A stretch of DNA of 54,660 nucleotides from the NCBI GenBank assembly GCA_001642005.1, contig LWCA01000104.1, positions 1 to 54,660 of the forward strand. The letters run 5' to 3'. The notes under the pieces are model-generated. The model saw nothing but the letters and a program-made list of their open reading frames with translations, did no database searches and was not told the DNA's origin. A program made the translations under genes and the position numbers. This document shows, piece by piece, positions 1-11,154 of this stretch; position 1 is the stretch's first letter; the number at the start of each line of letters is the position of its first letter. The DNA is from Intoshia linei. Its lineage: Eukaryota > Orthonectida > Rhopaluridae.

Positions 1-394
1 TAAATATTAACCGACTTCGTTGCGATGTTTCGTTTCGATTCGATGCGTTAGACATATTATTGTTATTTTCGACTTCATATCTATGTGAAGTAGAATTTTC
101 AATCCTTGTTAATACCAAAAATAAAAAAAGAAAAAAATGTGTCAAAGAAGAAATGAAAATTTCTTTGTCTCATATTCGAACTGAAATTGATAAAATTGCC
201 AAAACTCATCAACCTAAAATTTAATTTCAAACATTTAATAAGTATAAGTTTAAATAGATTATGTTTAATTAAAATTTATATTAGTAATTGTTGCTCACTT
301 TAAGACAGTGCCAATCGGTCGGTCGAGAGAAGTTGAATATTTTTATTACAATTTTATTAGGGGGTCACAATGCTATAAAAATTGGGAACCACTG
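1..394 (+). mobile_element. hAT transposon, 3' end with C-terminal transposase fragment
   Basis: An open frame enters from the left edge and stops near base 222. It contains LLLFSTSYLCEVEFS followed by a Lys-rich stretch and MKISLSHIRTEIDKI. This is the pattern of the C-terminal dimerisation region of hAT-family transposases (the PTTYLCE..FS signature followed by an N-R-L-rich segment). About 170 bases later the sequence GGGAACCACTG (384-394) matches the usual hAT inverted terminal CAGTGGTTCCC read from the other strand, so the element probably ends there. Only the last part of the element is in the window, so whether the full transposase is intact cannot be judged. Confidence 0.7.
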
Positions 395-620
395 CTTTAA
401 GAGATTAGTTCCCATTCCTGACTAGAATATTTATTATACTTACTTAAGGTAAAATAGTTTGCAGTAAAGTGATGATTGCAAAATATCAGAATATGCAAAT
501 CTATCGTTGAGTTGTGTTAAAAAATGTACATTTTTAAAAATTCCACACCATTATTAATAATAATTACAATAAATAAATACATATTATTTTATAGTTAACG
601 ATAAAAATGCAATTATAATT
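395..620. other. intergenic, no gene seen
   Basis: AT-rich sequence between the hAT end and the first exon-like frame. I see no coding pattern. It may carry the promoter of the region that starts at 621. Confidence 0.4.
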
Positions 621-3600
621 ATGAATTTCTGTTTTGGTACATATAAACCCAAGTGTATATTTAATAAAAATGAATTATTGAAAATACACTATAATTTTAT
701 GCATGCATTGGATGAATCCACAATTGTAGATTGTAAAATATATGATGAAGATTTAAATATACTAGAAATTGAAATTAACGATGTAAAGAAAAGTATTGTT
801 AACACTAATCAACAATATTTTAAAGAGCATTATGCATATTTTATATTATGCCGCTATATAAAAGATGAAGAAATATTAATTAAAATTAATTAATTGAAAC
901 ATCTATAAAACCCAATTTTTCTTAAAAGAAACTTCTTTAGACACAGCTCCAGCTTTAATAAATATATACGACAAAATTAATAAATTGAAGGTGAATTTGA
1001 TTACAGGTTCAGTGAATGCTACATGTCAATGGAGTTGCGGTGATGAATGTTCAGAATCAATTGATAGCATTAATGACACTAATGAACCCGCTTGCAGTGA
1101 TATTAATTAAATATTTGAATTCTGTCAAAATATATTAAATCACAAGGTTGCGAATTATACTTAAATAGTTTTGATCAAGTTAATAATTTAAATAAACCTG
1201 CATATATTTTGGTATCTGTAATAGTTAATTGGCCATTGAACAATAATTTACCAAATTCTATATTATTTGGAAGAATTAAATCGATTTTAAATCCACCCAA
1301 AATTATAAAAACATTTATTTATCGACCAAGAAACAATCCAATAATTTCTGATTTGATTTAATTGTAGATGGTGAACTTAAAAAATAGTAATTTTGTCTTA
1401 TTAATATTTCATTTATTATACTTTAGTGGTAATGAAATTTTCATTACAGATACGTATTCATTAGATACAATTATTATTAAATTGATTACAACCGAGTAAT
1501 AGAAAGATAAATATTTTCTTTAGATGGACACTATACAATATCGCTTATAGTTTCAATCCTATGTTAACAAAACTAACTACAGAAACCAACGAAAGCGGAA
1601 TTTTTTATGATTGTAATCCATGCATATGTATTACATTTATTTTATTTAATAGATGGTAGACATGTGCAATATAAATATTATAATTTGTTAAAAAAAGTTT
1701 TTCCCATAATAAAAAATTGCAATATTAAATATTACAAGAAAAGCATTCATTTTACTTAAATTTATTTTGATTGTGACGAAATAATTGCAGACTATATGGA
1801 AATTCATTACAAAATAAATAATATTGATTTGAATCTTCCATATGAAGGTAAAGTTAAATAAAAAACTTATATAGTGGTAACTTAATGTGATTTTAGTTTA
1901 TAATCATTTTACTGTTCATTTATCTTTTAAGTTATTATTATACTATTATAACTAATTAGATGCATTGCCTATAATTATACCGATAATAAACCTTGAAAAT
2001 AAAAAAGTTTTCATTGAAATAGAGTTATGTCATACGTTCAAGCAAATTTGTACTTTAACGAAACATTCGGTAAACAGATAATTGTATTTACATATTATAT
2101 AAATATATACATATAAAATCTAAACGTTTTGTAGGTATTGGCAGATAAAACCGATCAGACGTTTATTTGGAATACCATATCACAGTGTTCAAAATCCATA
2201 TTAGACTCGAATTTACCACAAGAAATTCTATATGCAATTCTATCAACTTTTTTAGGTAATTTATATTGTGCGACATATTTATATATACAATAGATTTCGA
2301 AAAATTTGAACAAGATGAGGTGAAATAAATAAATTCTGTGTATATTAGTTATAGATCGAGACAATAAAAAGTTGCATTAAGTATGTTTAGATTTGAAATA
2401 TCTGAAAAGTTGAATAAAATGATTTTGAATAGGCACATAGTATTTCACATTTATAAAAAAAATATTTTAAATATTTAAACATTAAATTTTTATCAAAAAA
2501 ATGTGACAGAATCTGAAATAATGATAAGTTTATATAAAAAAGATTTTTTTAAATATTTTATAGATAATATAATAAACATAAATGAAACTGTTGTAATTTT
2601 TGTAAAAATATTAATGTTTACATATTTAAATTTTAGAGTTCTATTGATAAAGTTAAAAGTATTTACGCCATGTTAAATAATGTTGAAAATTTCACTAATC
2701 AAAAAATTGAAATTGAAACTAGATTAATATCAGCAAAAATTGAAACAATCGATTCAACTTTAAAAAATTACGGTAAATTTAATATTCATTTTAACTCGAT
2801 GAATAATTACAAGTATTATTATAATAGAAATTAATATAAAACTGAAAAATTCCAATGCAAAAGTATCATTAAATTTACCGAAACAAGAAAAATTCGAAAA
2901 GTTGACTGTATCGGTATAACTTTATGTTATAGAATTTAATTTTTTTAGTTAAAAATCATTAAATCTATAAGCAACTCCAACCCAATGTTTGAATTAAATG
3001 TTTACAGTAATTCTGTTGAAGTTACCGACAAATTAAAGGGGTTGAAAATAGTTTATTATCTTCCATTCTTGAAAAAACTACCCAAAATGCGACTATTTGC
3101 AACAATCAATGAAAAATCAACTTTTTATTTTAATCATGATATTCGAAATTATCTATTAGTTGAAATTGAGCCATTTTGTTTGAATACGCGTTCATTCGTC
3201 GCAATTTTATTCATTATATTTTAGTTTATCCAAAATATAGATTTAATGGACATTTTTCTCTTTCATTGGGACCAAAGCTAGAACCATTTCAAATTACAAA
3301 ATTCATCATCATCGATCATTAAAATATAACTGAAAAATTGAATCAATACGATATTGTACAATACAATACGATACATTTAAATTTATAATATCTCCGAATG
3401 ACATTAAAAAGTTTTTATTTTGAATTACAATAATTGTATAAATTAATTAGAATTTTTATTAATCAAGATGTGAATATAGTACAATTATCCGTATCTGTCA
3501 TGTTATATATTTACAATTTCAGAGGTAAGGTGTGGTAAAATTTTTTAATGGTTACATAGATTCTAAAATACCAAATACTATATGTTTTGACATATACATA

Positions 3601-3729
3601 ATGGGTATTTCCTGTAATTCATATGATTTGGATCGACAATCATTTCATCTTACAAGAAACAATAAAAATATTGTAAAGGTGATACGACACACTCAAATTT
3701 ACTATTATATTATTTACAGGTTGGACTAA
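621..3729 (+). CDS. unrecognised multi-exon coding region
   Basis: A series of plus-strand frames looks exonic but I cannot assign the product. The clearest blocks are 621-893 (starts MNFCFGTYKPKC), 930-1110 (Cys-rich, with VNATCQWSCGDEC), 1122-1360 (ILVSVIVNWPL), 1960-2260, 2640-2775, 2830-3220 (KIVYYLPFLKKLPKM) and 3532-3679. Many blocks end at GTAA/GTAG-like donors and follow TTTTAG-like acceptors with gaps of 40-150 nt, the spacing seen in the sure genes of this window. The Cys-rich block with N-x-T/S sites suggests an extracellular or luminal part. It could be one gene or two. Several joins would leave stops, so some decay is possible. No family was recognised. Confidence 0.35.
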
Positions 3730-4555
3730 ACACTACAAAATCTTTGTTGGAGTGCGTTGTTTAATAAAATTATACTTATCTTGACATGTTTCTTATTCCA
3801 CAAATTCAGAACCTGTCAGCACAATTCGTTTGACTCAACTGTTTAACTCATCTGTTATCTTAATGATTTAAGGTTCACTGATAAAATGTTTCTAAGTATC
3901 GTAAAATTCCCCAAATACCCACATTTAATGTACAGTGTTCGGAACTGTAGCGTATCTGTACGCTTTTTTTGGAAACAGAAAAAATAGGTTTAAACATCTA
4001 GTTTTCATTTGATTAAATAATTAATTAGCTTTTTAATTAATACAATTCAGTAAAAAATTTTATTTTATAAAAGAAAAATTAACGATTCAGAATTAAAGCA
4101 TTTTTCATTATTTTTTTTTCAAGGAACATGAAATATTGTCTCAACATTTAATTTTTTCGACACAAAATGTTTTCAAAAATACATGATACATACAAGTTAT
4201 TGTATTTGGTAATATTTAAATTATTCATAAAATATAGTATATGTCAGTGGTTCTTATATATTTTATAAACAAAAAATGATATATTGATTAATAATTTTCA
4301 ATGAGAAATAAGTAACTTTCTTTTGAACAATAGTTATATATGCCGTATCGAATGTGTAAAACTAAAAAGAAATTGCTCCAATCGCTGAACCATCTATTGA
4401 CAATTTTAAAGTAAATATAAATTGTGAAATTAGCACAATAGTAGGTAATTCAATTTACACTATTAAAAATAAAATAAATTACATTTCTATATTCTTCGAA
4501 ATTTGGATAACACTTGAAAAGACCTCCATCTACTCCAATATTAATCTCGTATTTA
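3730..4555. other. non-coding, repeat-like
   Basis: No coding pattern seen. At about 4243 the sequence CAGTGGTTCTTATAT resembles a left hAT terminus, without a matching right end that I could find. The rest is low-complexity AT-rich DNA. Confidence 0.35.
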
Positions 4556-4970
4556 TCGTTTTTTTGGCCAGGAAGTATGTTGGTTTTGGTGAAAATTGGA
4601 ATTCTGTCATATTCTCAGATGAAAAAAAGTTCAATTTGGACGGTCCTGATGGATTCCACTTTTATTGGCGTGATTTGAGAAGAGAGAAAGAATTTTACTG
4701 TACATAGCAAAGCGAAGGCAGATCTGTAATAGAGAATCGAAATTAGCAATTCTGATTGGAAATCAGAACTCTGAAGATTATATATTTACCTTATCTGAGA
4801 CTTCACTTCCATTTGCTCAGTCTCATTATCATACCGAGTATATTTTCAACAAGATAATGCTCCCATTCACACTTGTCGTAAGGTAAAAGCATGGTTTGAA
4901 GATAACTGTGTCAATGTAATGAAGTGGCCATCGAAGTCTCCTCACATAGTAGTTATAATAATTTTAATTT
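4556..4970 (+). pseudogene. Tc1/mariner transposase relic
   Basis: Translation gives [20 protein letters not shown], followed in broken frames by [20 protein letters not shown]-like, ARKVKAW-FEDN-like and VMKWPSKSP-like pieces. These are the catalytic-core landmarks of Tc1-type transposases: the SDEK(K)FN block with the first catalytic Asp, the QDNAP block with the second, and the start of the WP..SPDLNPIE block. Stops and frameshifts separate the pieces and the N-terminal DNA-binding part is missing. I see no terminal inverted repeats, so this is an old dead fragment. Confidence 0.7.
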
Positions 4971-4975
4971 ATTAC

Positions 4976-5012
4976 AGATCCGTCGTGAAAAAAATGTGGG
5001 AACCCTCGTATA
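4976..5012 (-). repeat. hAT-like terminus, copy 1
   Basis: Read on the minus strand this is GAGGGTTCCCACATTTTTTT followed by CACGACGG. The same end appears at 7952-7990 (minus, with GGGGTTCACACACTTTTTTC) and at 29787-29825 (plus, CAGGGTTCCCACAATCTTTC). All three fit the CAGGGGTTC..CA start of small hAT-type elements. The other end of this copy was not found. Confidence 0.45.
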
Positions 5013-5255
5013 CTATCGATTAGAAAATAAGTTATTTTTGAATCGCTCAAAATGGGCGACATCGGCCAGATTGATAATTCCTGATGTAAAAATAGAATTT
5101 TAATTTACTTTATTATAAATTAAACTTGTCTCTTTGACTCAAAAATTTTATTTAAAACTGCATAAATATAATCACCATAAATACTTAAGAAAATAAACTA
5201 ACATGTACAATATTGTTAGGCAACAACAATAATTCAGTATAAAAATTAGTATATT

Positions 5256-8200
5256 ATGGCTGATAATTTGGAAGTACATAGGACTAAAGCAATGGAGAAT
5301 GTCTGCTTTGAAGAAAAATTAGATTATATAAACAAAGAAAATGGAATACCTGTAGATGCAACATTAACACCAACTGAAATTAATTCAAGTTCAATAAAGG
5401 AATTAAATTTGAATTCAGGTTTTAAAATATTGCTAAATTAAAAATTTTCCATTAAGACCAATTAAATATGACTCAACCACCTCCTTCACTGTTTTCAGCA
5501 CCACCAATACAACTTCCAATATCGGTTCGTATGAATTTTCTTCAACCTCCACCAATGCTCCCAAATCGTATGCCAATGGATCCAAGATTTCCTATTTTTA
5601 ACCCTGCTATACCGGTAAAATACTTTAATCTCTGAAAATTAGTCAATTGTAATTGATTTCATCATTTAATTATTACATTTTAGCCGGTTGGGTTAATGCA
5701 AAAATTACCAAGTTTACCTAATCAGCAAATTCCGTTTGTGCCATTAAATCCAATGTTTCAACCGCCTAGGCCTATTTTAAATCATTGGAATCAAGGCGTT
5801 TGGGTTGAAAAGGAAACTCATGACAATAAAGTAATTTGTTTGATATTTTGTGTTTAAATTGGTTTTATTTTCAATGAAAAATGTGACTATGAAATATATT
5901 ACCTGGCACATTTAATACTTTATTATAGCGCAAAATTATTAAGTCTCATGGACACATTTACAAAATTGATATTACAATATTGTATTTTATATTATGATAA
6001 GAAATTGCCTGTAGTATTGTGGCGCCATTTTTTTTATTTTTTAATATCGTCATTGTTAATAATTGTTTTTGTATTTTAATTTGTACATTTCAAGGTTTTT
6101 AGAATTTATATTAAATTGTTAAATTATATTTTTTGCAATTTTTAATTATAATTAATTGGATGTTTCAACTTAATACTGCATTTAGGTATATTATTATCAC
6201 TCCGCTTCAAATGAAACTAGATGGGAGAAACCGGAAAATGAAAATATTGTGAGTTTTGCTGATTTTGTTGCGAATAAATGCGTGCCAGAAATGGTTCCAC
6301 CTCCAAATATTCAAGTAAATCAATTTTTTTATTCAGATATTCATTTAGTACCTGTATCTAGATTATTTTAATTTTTCTATTTTTGTATGACAGTAAAATT
6401 TATGATTTTTCAAGTTTTTGTTTAGGGTGAGCCTTTTGAATGGAAAGAATATTTTACAAGTACTGGTCAAAGCTACTATTTCAATTCAAGAACTAAGCAG
6501 TCTGTGTGGGAAAAACCGACCATTATGAATGATTGTAATTTCATTCCTTGACATTGTATTCTCCTTAACACATTTTAGATTCTCAATTTAATACTGGCAT
6601 TGAGGTTGAAGAAAATCCAAACGTTGAAACTGTAGAAGATTCAAATAAACCTAAACCTGTTGCCAGTTCTCCTATTCCTGGAACATCGTGGTATTTTTGT
6701 ATTTTCATTATATGATATTCTTTATGGAGTTTATCTTGAAATTTTTTAAATGGTAGGGAATACATGTTTCATTTTTTATTATATTTATAATAATGTTCCA
6801 GTTATAACTTGAGGCTATACCGTCATTTAATATATTGGTATTTTTATTTAGGTGCATAGTATGGACAAAAGATAATAGGTTCTTTTATTTTAACACGTTC
6901 AGAAAAGAAAGTTTTTGGAAAAGACCGGTGGATTTAATGTGTAGAAATGACGTAGACGAATTGGTTGAAAATCCACCTAAGGATATATTAGGTATATATG
7001 AAAAACTTAAAAAACTTATGGTTAATAGAAGAAAATTATTAGATATGCTTGCTAGCATAGTCTTGTACCGATTTTAGGAGCTGTTGACCATATTTATCCA
7101 CATTAATTTTAGAAACTGAGTATTTATTCCACGTTTTTTGAAATTTGCATGTACTGTGTCTGATGCTTGTTCAGATCAAAAGCCAAGAATGTCACATTTT
7201 TTATGTGAAAAGTACGGCATGTAATTTTGGTGTGATTCTTACGCTTAACATCAGGTAGCTCTTTCGTTAAATTTTCAATTTTTATTTTGTAATCTATTGC
7301 TAAGACAGTGCTAAAACAAGCTTGGACAACTAATTTGAAATCATTCAAAGCTTTTATAAATTCTACTTTTGGACAGTTGAATTCTGAAATCAATAGTTCA
7401 GTTTTTTCAAGCAATTTTTTAGAATTATTTCCATTGAAAATACCACCATGGTAGGCCTCTTGCTGTATATTGCACTTTTTACCTAATTATCAACTTCTAG
7501 CCAAACTTTTTTGAATTCTTTAAAAATAGTATTAACTATACCAATCAACAAATGCAATTCAGGTGGAGGAATTATATCAAGTATTTTTTATCATCTCCAT
7601 CTATTTAAATTTTTAGAGAAAAATATACATTTTTGAACTTTACTCAAAAACTACTAAGCATTTTTTTAATTTTTTTTAAAATACTCCTGAAACTGTGATA
7701 AATCAGAAAATATTGAAATTTTGGATCAGTAATTTTTTTAAACTATATCATTTCACTATCAATATGATAACAATTACAACCGATGTGATAATAACTAAAT
7801 TCAATGTGATAACATTTTGCAACACAACAAAATAAGCACAAGCAATGTGATAACAGCAATTATCAATGTGATTATTACTAAATTCAAAGTGATAATCAAA
7901 TTATTAAGGGTTTCTGGTATATTTTGATTTACAATTAAATTGTAATTAACGGTTTGTCGTGAAAAAAGTGTGTGAACCCCTGAACTATAATTTGAAACAT
8001 TACATAATGTCGCAACCACGTAAAAGGTTGACGTTGTGGTTCTATGTAGCGTACAGATGATATCACAAACGGCTTCTCAATGACAGAATTTATTTCATTG
8101 GATAGAAATATTTCAAAAAGCTTTTTTAACGTTTGAAGTAATGTACTATTAAGGTATCAGTGTGGTAATGTGACAGGCTACCATCATTAGCCGTCTAATA

Positions 8201-11113
8201 TTTCTTGTTTTACACAACCAAACGGCATTTCTGTTTATTGGTGTTAGAAGTAGTTTGTAGTCATGGAGGAACTGCTTCCCTAAAGAAATTGTTGAGAAAA
8301 AAAATTAATTTTTTTTAATTTTTTTTGATCCGCATTTCATTAATTAATTAATTTCCTCTTCAAAAGATTATAATTTAAACTGATTTTAATTATTTTTTAT
8401 AGATAAATTAAACGAAGCGAATTGTTCAACAGTATCAAAAGATAATAAAAAAAGACAAAAGAAAACGAAACTATTCAATAACAAAAAAAAGGAAAAAACC
8501 TCTGACCCAGCAGAAGAAGCTGAGCGAAAAGCTGCAATTGTACGTGAAAATACTCCTTTAGAACATCGGATGAAGGCATTTAGAGCCATGCTGGCTGAAA
8601 AAGAGGTTTTGTCGTGTAATGTATACGTTAAAGACTTTCTAGGTGTCTGCATTTTCTACGTGGGAAAAGGAATTACACAAAATAGTTTTTGATGAGCGAT
8701 ATCTTCTTTTAAATTGCAAGGATCGACGTCAAGTTTTTGATGCATTTGTGGCTGAAAGAGTTGAATTGGAACGATCTGAAAAGAAAAATCAAATCAAAAA
8801 AATAAAAAGTGATTTTGTCCAAATGCTAACCGAACACAATTTCAATTCAAAGTAAGAATTCATCAAAAGTATTCACTTTCACTCATGTTACACGTTGGCA
8901 CATACATTTTTATATTTTTAATTTACATAAGGCAGTGATTTTTAACCAGTGCGCCATGAATAGAATTCAGATGCGCCGCACAGAAATGTGACTTTATTTG
9001 ATAAATTTTGAAAAATTAGTGTCAAACTTTTACATTGACAATTCTTTTAACTTTTTGAGATTAACTATTAATTACTAATAACCTGAATTAAAAAGGTTAA
9101 GAAACACTGCACAAATGCATAATTTAAACAGGAATGTTGATTGATTCAAATATATTACATACTTATATTTTTATTGATAGATCTACATATAATGATTTGG
9201 TGCGAAAATGTGGCAAGGATTCTAGGTATAAAAGTGTTGAACGTTCCAAAGAGCGAGAAATTTTATATAATGAACATTTGGCTGCATTGAAAGAAAAGGA
9301 ACGGTTAAATACAACTACTTATAGAGAAAGAGTATATTTTTATTAATTTAAATTTTAAAAGATTTAATATGAAAATTATAACATTTTACCACTGGTTTAT
9401 CAGTTATAATTGATATTGTTTTGGCTGAAAATTTTAAACTTGCTTTATTTACCAATGATTATTGTCAATGTTTAAAATATATAGTTTAATTGTCAATTTT
9501 ACAGATTTATTGTGTCCATTTCAATTGAGAATTAATTAATTACAATGTTAATATTTTTTTTAGTTTTTGACTCATTATTTTACTTTTATCGAATTTAAAA
9601 AGTTAAAGACGGACATGTTTAAACTATATAATTGCAAATTGATAAAATTAAAGTAATATTTATATTTTTCATGTGACGAAATTGGGATTAGAAATTTTGG
9701 TTTTTTGAAGTTGATGATTGATTATTTTAATTTTTGTAATTTCAAATTTAGAGATTGTTGTTTATGGACCTTTTAAAAGAGCAGCATGTAACATCAAAAA
9801 GTGATTGGAACAAGGTAAAAAAAGATATTGAAAATGACGCTAGATACAACTCCATTGAATCCGGTACTCGCAAACAGAACTATTTTAACGATTATGTTGA
9901 AAATTTGAGGGTAAAAATTTTTAAAATTTAAACATTGAAATATAAATTAACAAACCGTAGAGTGAAAGCTCAATAAAAGCAAAAAGAGAAGCAGAGTCAA
10001 TTAAAAACAGGGAACGTGAGGTTGAAAGAATGTTGTCATCGTCTTTACGTGAAAGAAATAAAAAACGCGAACACCATAAACAAGAAGAAGCTGTTGAAGT
10101 TTTTGAAGCTTTACTAGTTGATTGTGTAACATGTATAACGTTCCAATCTATAATTTATTTGTAGATTCGAAAAACCAACATTTATTGGTCTGATGCTCGT
10201 AAAGCTTTGAAAAAAGATGAACGTAGATGGAAGCTTGTATCGCAATTGAGTGAGACTCTCAAGGAGCGAATATTTTCAGATCATATTGATAAAATCAACC
10301 AAAAGAATATTAAAGAATTTCATAAACTTATTTTTGAAAATTTAACAAATGTTTGTGTATTATTTTTAATATAAATGACATTTAGCTGACACTGAATGCT
10401 AAATGGAAAGAATTGAAAAAAATAATTAAAGATGATCCCAGATTCACAAAATTTTCAACTCACGATTCTGTGAGTATTTTTAATGTCAATTTATATTTTT
10501 TTATAGGAACGTGAAATTGCTTTTGAAAATTATATGAAATCTAGAGCTAAAGAAGCTAAAGAAGATTTACGTCAATTATTACGAGAAACTAAATCGCTGA
10601 CTTACAAGTATTTTAGACTCTTTAAAGGGCAATCTCGTCATTAACTAGTATTAAAATTTTGTCTCCTGTACCAAAATTAGGGGCTCACTTTTTAAAATCT
10701 TGCGAGTTTTACAAACGCTATTATTCAGGGTTTTTTACTTTTATTTTAAATACGAAACAAAAACACTTGAAAAATATAAAGGACAGACTTAGATATAATG
10801 TAAACGTCTCAAAGTGGATCTTTCATTATACTAATTATACATTTTATATTAGAACTTTATCAATTCTAAAAAAGGATGAATCATACTGGAAAAACATTGA
10901 AGATGTTTTGAAGGTATGTTAAAATATTTTTAACGTTCATAAAATTTCATAAATAGATTTATAGACTGTATTTAGAAAGACAATAGATATTTAGTGATGT
11001 CAGTTTCAGAATCTACAAGAAAAAAAATTATTACAAGTTATTTGGAAGACCTTCAAGAAAGAGGCAGCCCTCCTCCACCTACTGCAACAGATCCAATGAG
11101 ACGACGTGTATAA
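5256..11113 (+). CDS. TCERG1: transcription elongation regulator 1 (TCERG1/CA150-like)
   Basis: Seventeen exons join in one frame to 804 residues: 5256-5418, 5457-5614, 5684-5830, 6186-6314, 6426-6534, 6579-6690, 6852-6991, 8403-8605, 8643-8851, 9181-9331, 9752-9910, 9961-10125, 10165-10350, 10386-10469, 10507-10607, 10853-10913 and 10976-11113. A Pro-rich N-terminus is followed by three WW domains (about residues 142-175, 201-235, 268-305) and six FF domains (about 370-790). WW3 reads GTSWCIVWTKDNRFFYFN and FF1 includes VSAFSTWEKELHKIVFD, both close to animal TCERG1. The C-terminus RGSPPPPTATDPMRR is also typical. PRPF40 has two WW domains, so it fits less well. The family couples RNA polymerase II elongation to splicing in the nucleus. 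Most introns are 35-70 nt; intron 7 (6992-8402) holds transposon debris. The exon 7 donor is the least certain join. Confidence 0.93.
7100..7995 (-). mobile_element. transposon relic inside TCERG1 intron 7
   Basis: A minus-strand frame at 7124-7414 contains KALNDFKLVVQACFSTVL and, further on, KITCRTFHIKNVTFLAFDLN. I remember similar strings (FxxVVxSCFG... then TPKxHxVxxHV) from proteins of DNA transposons in invertebrates, so this looks like a decayed antisense piece of one. At 7952-7990 the minus-strand hAT-like terminus described for 4976-5012 follows. The frame has no catalytic residues I can place and is surely not part of TCERG1. Confidence 0.4.
7750..7900 (+). repeat. AATGTGATAA-rich dispersed repeat
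   Basis: The motif CAATGTGATAA and variants recur about six times between 7760 and 7890, with a spacer ACAACCGATG. A related block is present at 32962-33045 (TTTCAATATGATAA, ACAACCGATG, GAATGTGATA). Two dispersed copies suggest a repeat family rather than a local expansion. Confidence 0.5.
8933..9109. mobile_element. hAT-type MITE in TCERG1 intron 9
   Basis: This 177-bp element starts CAGTGATTTTTAACC and ends GGTTAAGAAACACTG. The end read on the other strand is CAGTGTTTCTTAACC, 12 of 15 identical to the start. It has no coding capacity and lies wholly between exons 9 and 10. I did not find a clean 8-bp target duplication. Confidence 0.6.
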
Positions 11114-11154
11114 AGAATTATTTAATTTATTGTGTAGTTATACATTTTTAAAAA

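Noticed and set aside
7750-7900. A CRISPR-like array because of the repeated CAATGTGATAA.
   Set aside because: Repeat and spacer lengths are irregular, the genome is animal, and a second dispersed copy exists at 32962.
5256-11113. PRPF40 (two WW plus FF domains) as the identity of the WW-FF gene.
   Set aside because: There are three WW domains, the third in the WCIVWT form, and six FF domains with a C-terminal PPPPTA..P tail, which fit TCERG1.
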